64,000 bases of DNA from Neostapfia colusana (GCA_030760725.1 JASWHV010000019.1:30755944-30819943), one strand, 5' to 3'. Shown: positions 11,372-24,128, counted from the stretch's first letter. The notes: generated from the sequence alone by a model not told the origin. Translations and numbers: made by a program.

Positions 11372-11966
11372 AAAGTGTGAACTATGTCTTATGGATTGTT
11401 GTCTTCTTTTGCTATGTGTGTTGACATGAGTAGAACCTGCCCCAGAGCAAGTTCTTCCCTTCCAAGACCAAGACTTTCCATTTCCAGAGCAGCAGGAAGA
11501 AGGCAAGTGTCCTTGACCACTTTGACCCTATGCTAGGATGTGTAGATAGAATTATTTGCATTGTCAATTGAAATATGAAACCCATGATAGGAAGTTTCCC
11601 TAGAATTGCATTATCTTGTTTCCTTGTAGCTTGGGTTGGGATTTATTTTATTATGTCATTCATTCATATTACTTATGCTTAGCCATGCTTAGAGTGGGAT
11701 AAGTGGGATATGAGATCATCAACTTGTTTACCTTACTCTTGAATGAGACATTATGAGTTATGTAGAGGTAGAGGAATGTGGAGTGAAAGTGTGAACTATG
11801 TATTATGGATTGTTGTCTTCTTTTGGTATGTGTGTTGACATGAGTAGAACCTGCCCCAGAGCAAGTTCTTCCATTCCAAGACCAAGACTTTCCATTCCCA
11901 GAGCAGCAGGAAGAAGGCAAGTGTCCTTGACCACTTTGACCCAATGCTAGGATGTGTAGATAGAAT
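11372..11966 (+). repeat. partial tandem duplication inside element C LTR
   Basis: A segment of about 178 bp starting AAAGTGTGAACTATG at 11372 is repeated at 11786 (offset 414 bp), including the stretch 'cctgccccagagcaagttct'. The intervening bases match the single-copy LTR of element E (49480-49930), where this segment occurs once. C has therefore looped back within its own LTR. Confidence 0.8.
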
Positions 11967-13172
11967 TATAGAACCCACGGCGAGGTCTCACATGGACAGC
12001 GCTGCAGAGGGCCTTTCGTGCCCAAGCAAGGGCACCCTCAAACATGCTGGGACCCTGTGGTGCTCACCTCCGAAGCTCAAGACATGCCGTGGACGACCGA
12101 GAGCGAATTCGGGAATTTTCCTCCGGCGGGCACAAACCGACCTTCCGGCACGGTAACCTAAAACTCGATCTCTATTCTCATTCTTAGGTCACCAAATTTT
12201 GCACACGGGACCGCTAGTAGTCGGCGATCGTTTGTTCTTCACAACCCTAGCGGGGAAACGCACGTAGACCGCACAAATTCTAGCTTTTCCGAGCTCAAAC
12301 ATGGAGGTCTCGGATGCATGGTGAAACCCTAATTGCCATCGTTCCCGAGCAGTTCTGAAGCCATGTCGAGCATCCTCATGGCTCGCTGGTGCTGTAGCAC
12401 CGTCTCACCAAGCTTCTTGCGGTCTAGTCTATCCGGCCGACGCCACCGAAAGTGAGCCAAGCCTCCGCACCGTCGCTGGCATGGTTAGAGCCACCCCCGG
12501 TCGGGGAAAGATGTTCCAGCGTGTTCAGCGTGTGGATTTAGTCCCTATCAGCGAGGGAGATCTCGGGGGATGGCCGAGAGCCGGAATCCAGCGAACTCCG
12601 GCGAGCCCGGCGGCGCGCGGGCGCGGGCGGCCGAAGGTTGAAGACGACCCGGCGGGTCCTGCGTGTCAGCGACAGAGATTTAAGTTTCTGATTCTCTGTG
12701 GCTCCGGGATCTATTGTGGCTGCACGGGAAGAGATCAGTGGCCCCGTGTGGCTTATCCTAGCGAGTGACACGTGGTCCCCTGGACCCACGGGCAGGTTTT
12801 AAATATTTCATGAATTTCCCATTTTAGTTCAAACTTTGGAGAGCCCTAACTTTGTGTAGGAATGTCCAAAAATTGTGAAATAAATTTTGTTAGATTTCTC
12901 TATAAGAGTAGTATCCAGGGGTACAGCCCAATGTTTATGAAAATACCTGGATTTGGCTCATTACTTCATATAAGGAAAATCTTGTAGGAATGTTTCCAGG
13001 AGTTCTGTGTATTGGAAAATTCCCAAATTTGGGAAGGAGATTCTTCCAAAAACGTGAACTCCAGTAAAAATTTCAGAGGTATTGGACCTTATTTGCTTGT
13101 CCAATTGTGGTGTTAATTTCTTATGTCTCTGAAAATTGGAAAATAGAACAGAGTTCAATTTCAGATTTCCCT
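11967..13172 (+). repeat. plus-strand gypsy LTR fragment (J, left part)
   Basis: GC-rich sequence resembling the promoter-proximal part of B-family LTRs; for example, 11990-12200 resembles 63380-63580. This means it starts about 1 kb into an LTR. A stretch near 12770-12860 resembles the part that normally sits just upstream of the segment at 13150, so 11967-13172 may itself be composite. I found no coding sequence. Confidence 0.55.
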
Positions 13173-15642
13173 CAAACTTTAGAACCTCATAACTTTTGGT
13201 AGGAAGCTCCAAATTTAGTGATTCAAACTGGGTTGGATTCATATTGAATATCTCTATCCATATATGCAACCCAATATGTATGAAACCCAATATTTAGTTC
13301 TGGAAAATTCTTAAAAGCTTTTCTGCAAAAGAATTTTAAAGGGAGTTTGGTTTATCCAAAAATCCTCAAATTTTGCCAGAATATTATTTAGGATGTTAGT
13401 GAACGCCTGTAAAAGTTTTAGATCATTTGGAGTTGTTTAATTAGGGGTATTCAGATTTGAAGTCGCTGTGTTCAAATGAGCACAGAAACAATTTCAGAAA
13501 ATTTCTAAAAACTTGGAAATTCAGTCCTAGGAAATTCTTAGCTACAAAAATCCTAGGAACATTCATGCATACTCCCTGAGCTATGTTTAAAAGTGTAGTT
13601 CACTTGAATTTGCATTAAAGTGCAATTTCATCCAGAATTAATTCCGTTTTGCCTAAATGGTTAGGGAATTGTTCTGAGTGATCTATTCATTGAAAAAAAC
13701 CAAATTTTGGTCCAGACGACTTTCTTGTGACAAGAAACTCACAATAAAATTTACAGCTCCATTGGAGCCTTGGATCAGTAATGTTCTGTTCAACTTCATT
13801 AGGTGACCACCACCCATGTGATGAACCCCACTTATCACTTGATCATAATACTTTAACCCAAACCCAAACCACTAGCACCGGTGTCATTTTAAATTCTTAA
13901 ACAGAGTTCCAGTTTTAAACTTGTCTTTAGCACTTGTTAGCAAAAGTTTTACAATCAAACACATATGCATATTCATTACGTGTAGTATCTACGTGGAGAA
14001 TTTGAAGTCATCAAAGTGGAGATCAAGGCAGGAGGAAAGCAATTGATCAAGCCAAGTGGTCTTCACTAACTGAACTTCATATATATAAGTCCCCTTCTAT
14101 ACAAAGGCAAGCCTCGGTTTGCGTAAAAACTTACAAGTTTTTATTTGTATTCACTTTATATCGTCTAGCATTTTGTTTATTGCATTAGGTCTAGGAGGTA
14201 TGACACTCCAAATGCATGACCCAGAAAACCTTGGAGTATAATGTAGAGTAGGTTAACAATTGATTATAACTGCTGATCTCAAGTTAACAAAAGTGGATTA
14301 AAAGAGGCATAACTCGAGTAGGCAGTTTCCTAATCCTGAACCGGGATTAAGGGGGATCAATCGGAAGAGTTGGGAATTGATCCTCATAGATGAGAATGGA
14401 GACCGGGCAGTGGATGGAAGGCTCAAGGACGTGGTCCTGTGAACCTAGTCTATGTCTGAGTCGATTAAAGAAGGTTCTCGTCTGTGGCCCCGCTGGACAA
14501 GTTTGATATGTGTACCGGATGCATACTGGCTATATGGGACCTAGGAAACTGATGTAACATGTTAACCTGGGTGTCGAGGCATACCTCACCGTCTGATGAA
14601 GATGCTGAAAGGATAGAGAAGTCGGCTCTATGAGGGTTCACCGTAGTGAGACTTAATACCAGTCGGTGGGACCGGTTCAACATTTGGGTGTCGTGTTAAA
14701 GGTTACCACGTACGATGTCAGTGATGGTTACTGTGTGCAACGTCGAGTACGGGTGTACGTGTCATGTCAGCCGGGTGTTTTTGATTGCAATCACCGTCGC
14801 TCGCGATAGTGAGCATACTTGTACACTGAGTCATGACGTAGTAATAAACTGGGAAACATTTAATATGCTTCGTGAGTAATCCTCATAGTGGAGATGAGGA
14901 AATGATCAACACATCACTAAACTTATTTTCCACCTTGGGCTAGTAGCGTCGAGGCAAAGCGTTTCTTGTTTGATTGTGGAGTCTCGACATTGATGGTGCA
15001 AGGTCTGTATGAGTCTAGGGTAGCTCACTAAAGTTACTTTCACCTCGGGCAAGTGACATCGATATAAAGTGTTTCTTGTTTGATTGTGGAGTCTCAATGT
15101 AAATTGCGCGAGCGCTATAAACGTTGCTTACAACTTGAAGTAAGGACTCTCCTTTAGCTCAAGAGCGTCTTTTGTGCAAACTGCTATATTCATCCCTCTA
15201 TTTTCAGCATGTAGAGTTTCATGACTAGGGTGACAGTTAAGTCTTGCTGAGCTTCGTGCTCACGGATACTGCATAAGTTGTTTTGCAGGTAATAACTGTA
15301 CGCTGATATGTACGGGTGTACGATGAGACTCGGAACTCTCCGAGTTGTGAACTCATGGCAACCCCTGCCGCTGCTATTGTGATAGTGTTGCTAGCGAGAG
15401 GGGTCCGCGGGCTGGACACCTTCTCTGTCGCTTAGCATAGGTATGAGACGTGAGTTGTAATAGTCTTCCGCTGTAGATTATTTTGAGAAGTATTTGTAGA
15501 AGTTACACTTAGTAAGCTTCCGCATGATTTATGTAATATGATGCTTTATTATGTGTGCTGTTGGGTGCCGCATCGCACGACACCACCCAATGCGATTCCC
15601 GGGCGAGCGGCACGGCCCCGTGATTGGGACCGGGACCTCACA
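13173..15642 (+). repeat. LTR end J, copy 1 (plus strand)
   Basis: The right end reads GGACCTCACA and matches, in reverse complement, the left end of LTR H at 61767. The region 15240-15642 is similar to the U5 part of element A's LTR (28150-28560). Short ORFs here have no coding features. Confidence 0.75.
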
Positions 15643-17565
15643 CAAACTCTAAACCATATTTGTTAACAAAGTAAAAACTTTATAAAACAACTTAAATGCA
15701 AACTGGAGCTTGCCTTGGTTTTTCAGGTCAATAAAGTCAGGTAATTATGAAGTTAGTTGCTGATGACTTGAAGCTTAATCACCGCCCTTCTTGCTCTTTG
15801 ATCCAAGCCTCACTTCTCCTCCACTTTTCCACGTTTAATCCCTACACGTTACGAATATGCATAGATGTTTAATTGTAAATCTTTCTCTAACAAGTTCTAA
15901 AGACAAGTTTAAAAACTGGAACTCTGTTTAAGAATTTAAAATGATACTGGTGCTAGTGGTTTAGTTTTGGGTTTAGCAACATGATCAAGTGATAAGTGCA
16001 TTTCATCACTTGTGTGTTACTCATCTAAATAGGTTGAACAGAACAGTGGTGATCCAGAGCTCCAATGGAGCTAAAATTTTTCATGTGAGTTCCTTGTCAC
16101 ACGAAAGTTATCTGGATCAAAATTTAGAATTTTCAATGAATGGATCATTCAGAACAATTCCCTAAGCATTTATGCAAAAAGGAATTAATTCTGAATAAAT
16201 TTGCACTTTCATGCAAATTAAAGTGAACTAAAATTTCAAACATAGGTAATGTAGCATGCATGATTTTTCCTAGGATTGTTGGAGCTAAGAATTTCCCACA
16301 GCTGAATTTCCAAGTTTTAGAAATTCTTTGGAATTGTTTCTGTTCATTTGAACACAGAAAATTGGAATCTGAATTCTCCAAGTCAAATCAACTCCAAATG
16401 GGCTTAAATTTATACAGGAGTTAACTAACATCCTAAAGAATATTCTGGCAAAATTTGAGTATTTTTGGATGAACCAAACTCCCTCTAAAATTCTTTTGCT
16501 GAAAAGCTTTAAAGAATTTTCCAGAATTTAATATTGATTTTCATACAAATTGGGTAGCATATTTTGATATAGTTTTTCAATCTGAATCCAACCCAAATTC
16601 TAAATTTGGAGATTCCTAGCAAAAGTTATGAGGTTCTAAAGTTTGAATTGAATTTGGGGATTCAAATAAACCAGGAAATGTTTAAATCTGGCGTGTGGGT
16701 CCAGGGCACACATGTCATTCGCTGGAATCAAGCCACACGGGCCACTGAACTCCTCCCGTGCAGCCACAGCCTCATCCGGTGCCGCAGAGAATCCCACACG
16801 TTTTAATCCAGACGCTGACGATTGGGGCCGACCCCCCCTTCGTCTACCTTCCGCTCCAGCGCGACCCCGCCGCCAGAGCTCGCCGGAATACATCGGAACT
16901 CGGTCATCCGGCCATATTCCGTGCTCAAACTCACCGCCAGTGCCTAAAATTGGGCGAGGAACACGGTGTGAGGGTTTGCTAGGACTGCCGGTGCGCGGAA
17001 AACGGTCGGCGACGTGCGGTGGCATTCGGTGAAGCTCGGTGCCGTCAACCGACACTTCTAGCCCGGCAAACGCTCGACTAAACCGCTCTAAAGCACCAGT
17101 GGGGGATGTACTAGCTCGACATGGCCTCATCATGGCTCAGAAAACGGCGGCAAGTTGGTGTTCACCGTGTGCCCAAGCGTCCCCGCCATGGCCGCCGACG
17201 GAACAACTTGAAATTAGCTGCAACTACTCAGTACTAAACTAGGTTTGTGAAGAAAAAAGGTCCCCTATCCACTCTAGCTCCTGTGTGCGCAAAATAATGA
17301 ATCATAAAACAAATTGAGCTTCAATTTCAAAAATTCTCACCCGCGGTTAGGTTTTCCCCGGTCGAGAGCAAAACTCGAAATTCTCGAGCTCCGATGCACG
17401 GTTTGAGATGAAACTTGGCGAGGAGCAGCACAACGATCCGGCGTGTCTTGGAGTGTGCTTACCCGGCCGTGAAAAGACTCGGTACGAGCTGTCCACGGTG
17501 ACTCAAGTTGAATTTTCGTCTGTAAGATTCGGTTCTTCGCGCCAATTGTTGATTTGTGCGCACCA
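15643..17565 (-). repeat. LTR piece K, copy 1 (minus strand)
   Basis: It begins in mid-LTR; 15680-15730 resembles 29545-29600 of element A's LTR. It continues towards the U3 side (17340-17520 resembles 31370-31570). About 15850-16680 is inverted-repeat to roughly 13173-14010. The U5 end of K is missing to the left, as expected if J had been inserted in K. Confidence 0.72.
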
Positions 17566-20034
17566 CAAACTTTAGAACATCATAACTTTCGGTAGGAAGC
17601 TCCAAATTTAGTGATTCAAACTAGGTTGGATTCATATTGAATATCTCTATCCATATATGCAACCCAATATGTATGAAACCCATTATTTAATTCTAGAAAA
17701 TTCTTTAAAGCTTTTCTGCAAAAGAATTTTAAAGGGAGTTTGGTTTATCCAAAAATCCTCAAATTTTCCAGAATATTCTTTAGGATGTTAGTGAACGCCT
17801 GTAAAAGTTTTAGCTCATTTGGAGTTGATTTGATTAGGAGAATTCAGATTTGAAGTCGCTGTGTTCAAATGAGCACAGAAACAATTTCAGAAAATTTCCA
17901 AAAACTTGGAAATTCAGTCCTAGGAAATTCTTAGCTCCAAAAATCCTAGGAAAATTCATGCATACTCCCTGAGCTATGTTTGAAAGTGTAGTTCACTTGA
18001 ATTTGCATTAAAGTGTGATTTCATCCAGAATTAATTCCTTTTTGCCTAAATGCTTAGGGAATTGTTCTGAGTGATCTATTCATTGAAAAATTCCAAATTT
18101 TGGTCCAGACGACTTTCTTGTGACAAGAAACTCACAATAAAATTTCCAGCTCCATTGGAGCCTTGGATCAGTAATGTTCTGTTCAACTTCATTAGGTGAT
18201 CACCACCCAAGTGATGAACCCCACTTATCACTTGATCATAATACTTTAACCCAAACCCAAACCTCTAGCACCGGTGCCATTCTAAATTCTTAAACAGAGT
18301 TCCAGTTTTAAACTTGTCTTTAGCACTTGTTAGCAAAAGTTTTACAATCAAACATATATGCATATTCATTACGTCTAGTATCTACGTGGATAATTTGAAG
18401 TCATCGACGTGGAGATCAAGGAAGGAGGAAAGCAATTGATCAAGCCAAGTGATCTTCACTAACTAAACTTCATATATATAAGTCCCCTTCTATATAAAGG
18501 CAAGCCTCGGTTTGCATAAAAACTTACAAGTTTTTATTTGTGTTCACTTTATATCGTCTAGCATTTTGTTTATTGCATTAAGTCTAGGAGGTATGACACT
18601 CCAAATGCATGACCCAGAAAACCTTGGAGTATAATGTAGAGTAGGTTAACAATTGATTATAACTGCTGATCTCAAGTTAACAAAAGTGGATTAAAAGAGG
18701 CATAACCCGAGGAGGCAGTTTCCTACTCCTGAACCGGGATTAAGGGGGATCAATCGGAAGAGTTGGGAATTGATCCTCATAGATGGGAATGGAGACCGGG
18801 CAGTGGATGGAAGGCTCAAGGACGTGGTCCTGTGAACCTAGTCTATGTCTGAGTCGATTAAGGCACGTTCTCGTCTGTGGGCCCGCTGGACAAGTTTGAG
18901 ATGTGTACCGGATGCATACTGGCTATATGGGACCCAGGAAACCGATTAACATGTTAACCTGGGTGTCGAGGCATACCTCACCATCTGATGCAGATGCTGA
19001 AATGATAGAGAAGTCGGCTCTACGAGGGTTCGCCGTAGTGAGACCTAATACCAGTCGGTGGGACCGGTTCGACATTTGGGTGTCGTGTGAAAGGTTGCCA
19101 CGTACGATGTCAGTGATGGTTACTGTGTGCAACGTCGAGTACGGGCCTACGTGTCATGTCAGCCGGGTGTTTTTGATTGCAATCACCGTCGCTCGCGATA
19201 GTGAGCATACTTGTACACTGAGTCATGACGTAGTAATAAACTGGGAAACATTTAATATGCTTCGTGAGTAATCCTCATAGTGGAGATGAGGAAATGATCA
19301 ACACATCACTAAATTTATTTTCCACCTTGGGCTAGTAGCGTCGAGGCAAAGCGTTTCTTGTTTGATTGTGGAGTCTCGACGTTGATGGCGCAAGGTCTCT
19401 ATGAGTATAGGCTAGCTCACTAATGTTACTTTCACCTCGGGCAAGTGACATCGAGATAAAGCATTTCTTGTTTGATTGTGGAGTCCTGATGTGAATTGCA
19501 CGAGGGCTATAAACGTTGCTTAAAACTTGAAGTAAGGATTCTCCTTTAGCTCAAGAGCGTCTTTTGTGCAAACTGCTATATTCAGCCCTCTATTTTCAGC
19601 ATGTAGAGTTTCATGACTAGGGTGACGGTTAAGTCTTGCTGAGCTTCGTGCTCACGGATACTACATAAGTTGTTTTGCAGGTAATAACTGTACGCTGATA
19701 TGTACGGGTGTCCGATGAGATTCGGAACTCTCCGAGTGGTGAACTCATGGCAACCCCTGCCGCTGCTATTGTGATAGTGTTGCTAGCGAGAAGGGTTTGC
19801 GGGCTGGACACCTTCTCTGTCGCTTAGCATAGGTATGAGACGTGAGTTGTAATAGTCTTCCGTTGTAGATTATTTTGAGAAGTATTTGTAGAAGTTACAC
19901 TTTGTAAGCTTCCGCATGGTTTATGTAATATGATGCTTTATTATGTGTGCTGTTGGGTGCCGCATCGCACGACACCACCCAATGCGATTCCCGGTCGAGC
20001 GGCACGGCCCCGTGATTGGGACCGGGCCCTCACA
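17566..20034 (+). repeat. LTR end J, copy 2 (plus strand)
   Basis: Duplicate of 13173-15642, ending GGGCCCTCACA at 20034. No coding content. Confidence 0.75.
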
Positions 20035-21958
20035 CAAACTCTGAACCATATTTTTTAACAAAGTAAAAAATTTATAAAACAACTTAAATGCAAACTGGAG
20101 CTTGCCTTGGTTTTGCAGGTGAATAAAGTCAGATAATTATGAAGTTAGTTGCTGATGACTTGAAGCTTAATCACTGCCCTTCTTGCTCTTTGATCCAAGC
20201 CTCACTTCTCCTCCACTTTTCCACGTTTAATCACTACATGTTACGAACATGCATATATGTTTAATTGTAAAGCTTTCTCTAACAAGTTCTAAAGACAAGT
20301 TTAAAAACTAGAACTCTGTTTAAGAATTTAAAATGATACTGGTGCTAGTGTTTTAGGTTTGGGTTTAGCAACATGATCAAGTGATAAGTGCATTTCATCA
20401 CTTGTGTGTTACTCATCTAAATAGGTTGAACAGAACAGTGGTGATCCAGAGCTCCAATGGAGCTAAAATTTTTCATGTGAGTTCCTTGTCACACGAAAGT
20501 TATCTGGATCAAAATTTAGAATTTTCAATGAATAGATCATTCAGAACAATTCCCTAAGCATTTAGGCAAAAAGGAATTAATTCTGAATAAATTTGCACTT
20601 TCATGCAAATTAAAGTGAACTAAAATTTCAAACATAGCTAATGTAGCATGCATGATTTTTCCTAGGATTTTTGGAGCTAACCACAGCTGAATTTCCAAGT
20701 TTTAGAAATTCTTTGGAATTGTTTCTGTTCATTTGAACACAGAAAATTGGAATATGAATTCTCCAAGTCAAATCAACTACAAATGGGCTTAAATTTATGC
20801 AGGAGTTAACTAACATCCTAAAGAATATTCTGGCAAAAGTTGAGGATTTTTGGATGGACCAAACTCCCTCTAAAATTCTTTTGCTGAAAAGCTTTAAGAA
20901 TTTTCCAGAATTTAATATTGATTTTCGTACAAATTGGGTTTCATATTTTGATAGATTTTTTTCAATCTGAATCCAACCCAATTTGAATCACTAAATTTGG
21001 AGATTCCTAGCAAAAGTTATGAGGTTCTAAAGTTTGAATTGAATTTGGGGATTCAAATAAACCGGGAAATGTTTAAATCTGGCGTGTGCGTCCAGGGCAC
21101 ACATGTCATTCGCTGGAATCAAGCCACACGGGCCACTGAACTCCTCCCGCGCAGCCACAGCCTCATCCGGTGCCACAGAGAATCCCACACATTTTAATCC
21201 AGACGCTGACGAGTAGGGCCGACCCCCCCTTCGTCTACCTTCCGCTCCAGCGCGACCCCGCCGCCGGAGCTCGCCGGAATACATCGGAACTCGGTCATCC
21301 GGCCATATTCCGTGCTCAAAATCGCTGTCGGTGCCTAAAATTGGACGAGGAACACGGTGTGAGGGTTTGCTAGCACTGCCGGTGCGCGGAAAACGGTCGG
21401 TGACGTGCGGTGGCATTCGGTGAAGCTCGGCACCGTCGCCCGACACTTCTACCCGGCAAACGCTCGACTAAACCGCTCTAAAGCACCAGTGGGGGATGGG
21501 CTAGCTCGACATGGCCTCAACATGGCTCAGAAACGGCGGAAAGTTGGTGTTCACCGTGTGCCCGAGCGTCCCCGCCATGGCCGCCGACGGAACAACTTGA
21601 AATTAGCTGCAACTACTCAGTTCTAAGCTAGGTTTGCAAAGAAAAAAGGTCACCTATCCACTCTATCTCCTGTGTGCGCAAAATAATGAATCCTAACCAA
21701 AAATTGAGCTTCAATTTCACAAATTCTCACCCGCGGTTACGTTTTCCCCAGCCGAGAGCAAAACTCGAAATTCTCGAGCTCCGATGCACGGCTTGAGCTG
21801 AAACATGGCGAGGAGCAGCGCAACGATCCGGCGCATCTTGGAGTGTGCTTGCCCGGCCGTGAAAAGTCTCGGTACGAGCTGTCCACGGTGACCCAAGTTG
21901 AATTTTCGTCTGTGAGCTTCGGTTCTTCGCGCCAATTGTTGATTTGTGCGCACCACAA
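20035..21958 (-). repeat. LTR piece K, copy 2 (minus strand)
   Basis: Duplicate of 15643-17565. About nine bases present at 16290-16300 of copy 1 are missing near 20680. Confidence 0.75.
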
Positions 21959-22855
21959 GCTAGGAATGTCGAAGTTGTAAGGCTAGCGTGGTAGAGCACA
22001 CACGGGCGCTGCTTTTCTGTGTGGCAAGCGCGAGCAACTGAGGCTCGGCTGGGGGCCGGCGATTGGGAGACGCCGAGCGGCCGAGGCAGTTGTGTTTTTG
22101 CGGAAGCAGAACCCTGAGGTGAGAGCGAGCTGGGAGAGGCGAAGTCACTCTGTTGCACTCACGGTGGAGCGATCAGAACGAGTAGCCTCGAGGGAAAATC
22201 AGGAGGTGGCACCAGAGGACTCGGGAGTGGATTTGCACTGGCGCTCTGCTCAGCAGCCGGCTGGTTCGAGTGGGAACAGAGAAACAAGATTTCCTTCGGT
22301 TGCAGGTCTCTCCCTCTCATTGACAAGTGGGTCCCACTGTTTTTCTCTCCCAAATATCTCCAAATTTTGGCACAGTGCAAACTTCAATCATGAGGGCCTA
22401 AATTTGAAAACCAATTGGCAGATTGACCATGTTTTACCTCAGTTTAAATTTGAATTCAAATTTCAACGAAATTCAAAGGCCCCTTTGATATTCATATCAA
22501 AGCAACCCCAAACTTTCTCAAAATTAGCATTCTCACTAATTCAAACCTGAAGAATTTGAACATGCCCTATGATCTTTGAGTTGGCCCCTGCAAATACGAA
22601 TTTTTAACCAACAGTTTGAATTTCCTTTTTGGAAATGGCCTCCTTTTCCTTGAAGTGAACCATATAGTTCAAACTGAATTTAAAGTCCTCTTGCACATGA
22701 CAACAATTACATGTTTAGAAAAGTTTTTGCAAGTCCCATTTCTTGAATTTAAACTCAACTTTATTCCCTACCAAGGTTTTCCATTTACAAGTTTTGGGAG
22801 CATATGGGAGGAAAATGCCAGAAACTATACTCTCGATGGTGAGCTGAGGTGTTTT
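21959..22855 (-). repeat. LTR K, remaining U3-side part
   Basis: Continues K beyond the duplication and contains TGACAAGTGGGTCCCAC at 22321-22337. The stretch 'tttttgcaagtcccatttct' near 22730 resembles the last 100 bases of element A's LTR U3 end. The boundary with the next unit near 22855 is approximate, and I saw no polypurine tract there. Confidence 0.55.
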
Positions 22856-23521
22856 CCACCGTCGGTGAGAAAAATGGCTATAACATAGCAGATTATCGAT
22901 GGTTTTCACCGCTTGTTCTTCGACGGTGGGCGCTAGGACGTGAGGAAGGTTCTTGCTAACTCGTTCGATCCATGGTTGCACGTACAAATGGAATTCGAGG
23001 TTAGACCGAACCCTATTGCTATGAACTAGGTTTCGGAAAAATATTAAATTTAAGCGACCAGATTGAGCAAATGATAAACGGTCTTCGGCTACAAGATCTA
23101 GGCATGCGAGCGCACCTTTTTGATATAGGAAGGTGGAGAAGAGCATGGCCATAGCACCCGGGCGACGGTGAGGCGGAGTGTGGTCGCCGGGTTCCCCTCA
23201 GAGCGGCAGGAAGAACATCAATTTCCAAGCGTCAATAAGCTGGGACCATTGAAGTTGAGATGGTAGAACGGTATAACACGACGTTGTGCTTCTTTTGTTG
23301 TGTGGAGCTCGATCAACCAGAGCTCGGCTGTGTTGTGCAATCACAAACAGAGGAGCGCGGGCGCTGATTGTTTTCGCGGGAGGGAACCGAGAGAGAGAGA
23401 GGAGCTAGCAAGGGAAGAGACCGTCGGTTCACTTGCTGCGTGGGAGATAAGGGCCAAGCAAACGATCCGGCGAGCTCGTTCAGCATGATGATCAGCCGAG
23501 CAGGAGCTGGCGTGGTGGAAT
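22856..23521 (-). repeat. LTR of gypsy element F, part left of the copia insertion
   Basis: The right end (GATCAGCCGAGCAGGAGCTGG) aligns with 59845-59870 of the B2 solo LTR, and the continuation is found across the copia element at 47810. Together they form a minus-strand LTR split by the insertion. The left part (22856-23250) matches nothing else I recognised in the window, and the left limit is uncertain. Confidence 0.55.
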
Positions 23522-24120
23522 TGTAGGATCGAAGAGCATGTGAAAAGCTACCAGAGGGGGGTGAATGGTAGATTTAAACTTTTTAGTGGAAGCAACAAAA
23601 ACCCCCTCGGCAGAAAATCAATCTGTTAAAGAAACCGTGTATGAGACTGATCTAAATGTGTTTAACCGTGACAAAAGTGGTATATATTATAGAGAATCAA
23701 GTCACAAAGACACGACAACAAGAATCATGGAAATCCGTCAAGAAAAACTTAAATTATGATTTAAAAATCAAACGAGGGTCAATCTGTTCTACTCAAGTAA
23801 AAACCAGATCTGCAACACTGCAAAGATACTCGTGTAGATCAGAAACTATAAATCCAATGACCATGAAGTTTTCAAAGATGATAGATAATCAAGTTGTTAA
23901 GACAGCCCAAAAAGAACCACGTCAATTAGATCTGTAAAACTCGAGTTATGATCAAAATACCGAAGCACTATCGTGCTATCCAGAAACTCGACGAGAAAGA
24001 CTTGACAAAAACAAGTCAGACGAACAAGACACAAAAACTTCTCTAAATTACAAATTTTATTGATCAAAATATTAGAGGAACAGCCCAAGGTCGTCTTGCC
24101 ATGAGCTCTGGCCTCCCTTG

Positions 24121-24128
24121 CTTATATA
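24121..24128 (-). promoter_or_regulatory. TATA box of copia 3' LTR
   Basis: Minus strand TATATAAG, conserved at 46696-46703 in the 5' LTR with identical flanks (GCTTGC and CCAGCCCGGAGG on the plus strand). Confidence 0.65.

Larger units (their letters stand above)
7636..11966 (+). mobile_element. Ty3/gypsy element C remnant, 3' end
   Basis: Plus-strand element consisting of the end of pol, a polypurine tract and most of a 3' LTR. Its left part was separated by the insertion of B in the RNase H coding region. Its LTR breaks off at 11966, where the sequence jumps to an upstream-type portion of another LTR. Pol resembles that of element A but is much more decayed. Confidence 0.8.
8647..11966 (+). 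repeat. 3' LTR of element C, 3'-truncated
   Basis: It starts TGTAAAGG directly after the polypurine tract. From the TATA box at 9883 onward it is similar, in reverse complement, to the LTR of element E (for example 10330-10500 against 50720-50920). It ends abruptly at 11966 in the middle of the LTR and carries an internal duplication at 11372-11966. It also holds a 16-base C run at 9908-9923 and a GTGGGGCCCACATGTCA motif at 9223-9239. Short ORFs inside are not credible genes. Confidence 0.78.
13173..17565. repeat. 4.39 kb tandem duplication, copy 1
   Basis: Copy 1 of a direct tandem repeat; copy 2 is 17566-21958. It comprises a plus-strand LTR end (J, to 15642) abutting a minus-strand LTR piece (K, from 15643). 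The copies are about 4393 and 4390 bp and differ at a few percent of positions in stretches I compared, with a small deletion in copy 2 near 20680. The shared CAA at 13173, 17566 and 21956 is the breakpoint microhomology. Confidence 0.85.
17566..21958. repeat. 4.39 kb tandem duplication, copy 2
   Basis: Direct repeat of 13173-17565. It re-enters the J LTR in its middle (CAAACTTTAGAAC) right after the K piece. After 21958 the sequence departs from copy 1 and continues as genuine K LTR, which shows that copy 2 holds the original right-hand junction. Confidence 0.85.

Noticed and set aside
14465..19271. Pairs of matching ORFs at 14465-14683 and 18903-19271
   Set aside because: They recur because the region is tandemly duplicated. 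They are within LTR J and one copy of the frame is interrupted.
23054..23520. Possible host-gene exon left of the copia element
   Set aside because: The right end aligns to LTR B2 and continues across the copia insertion, so it is LTR sequence. No splice-bounded coding stretch was seen.
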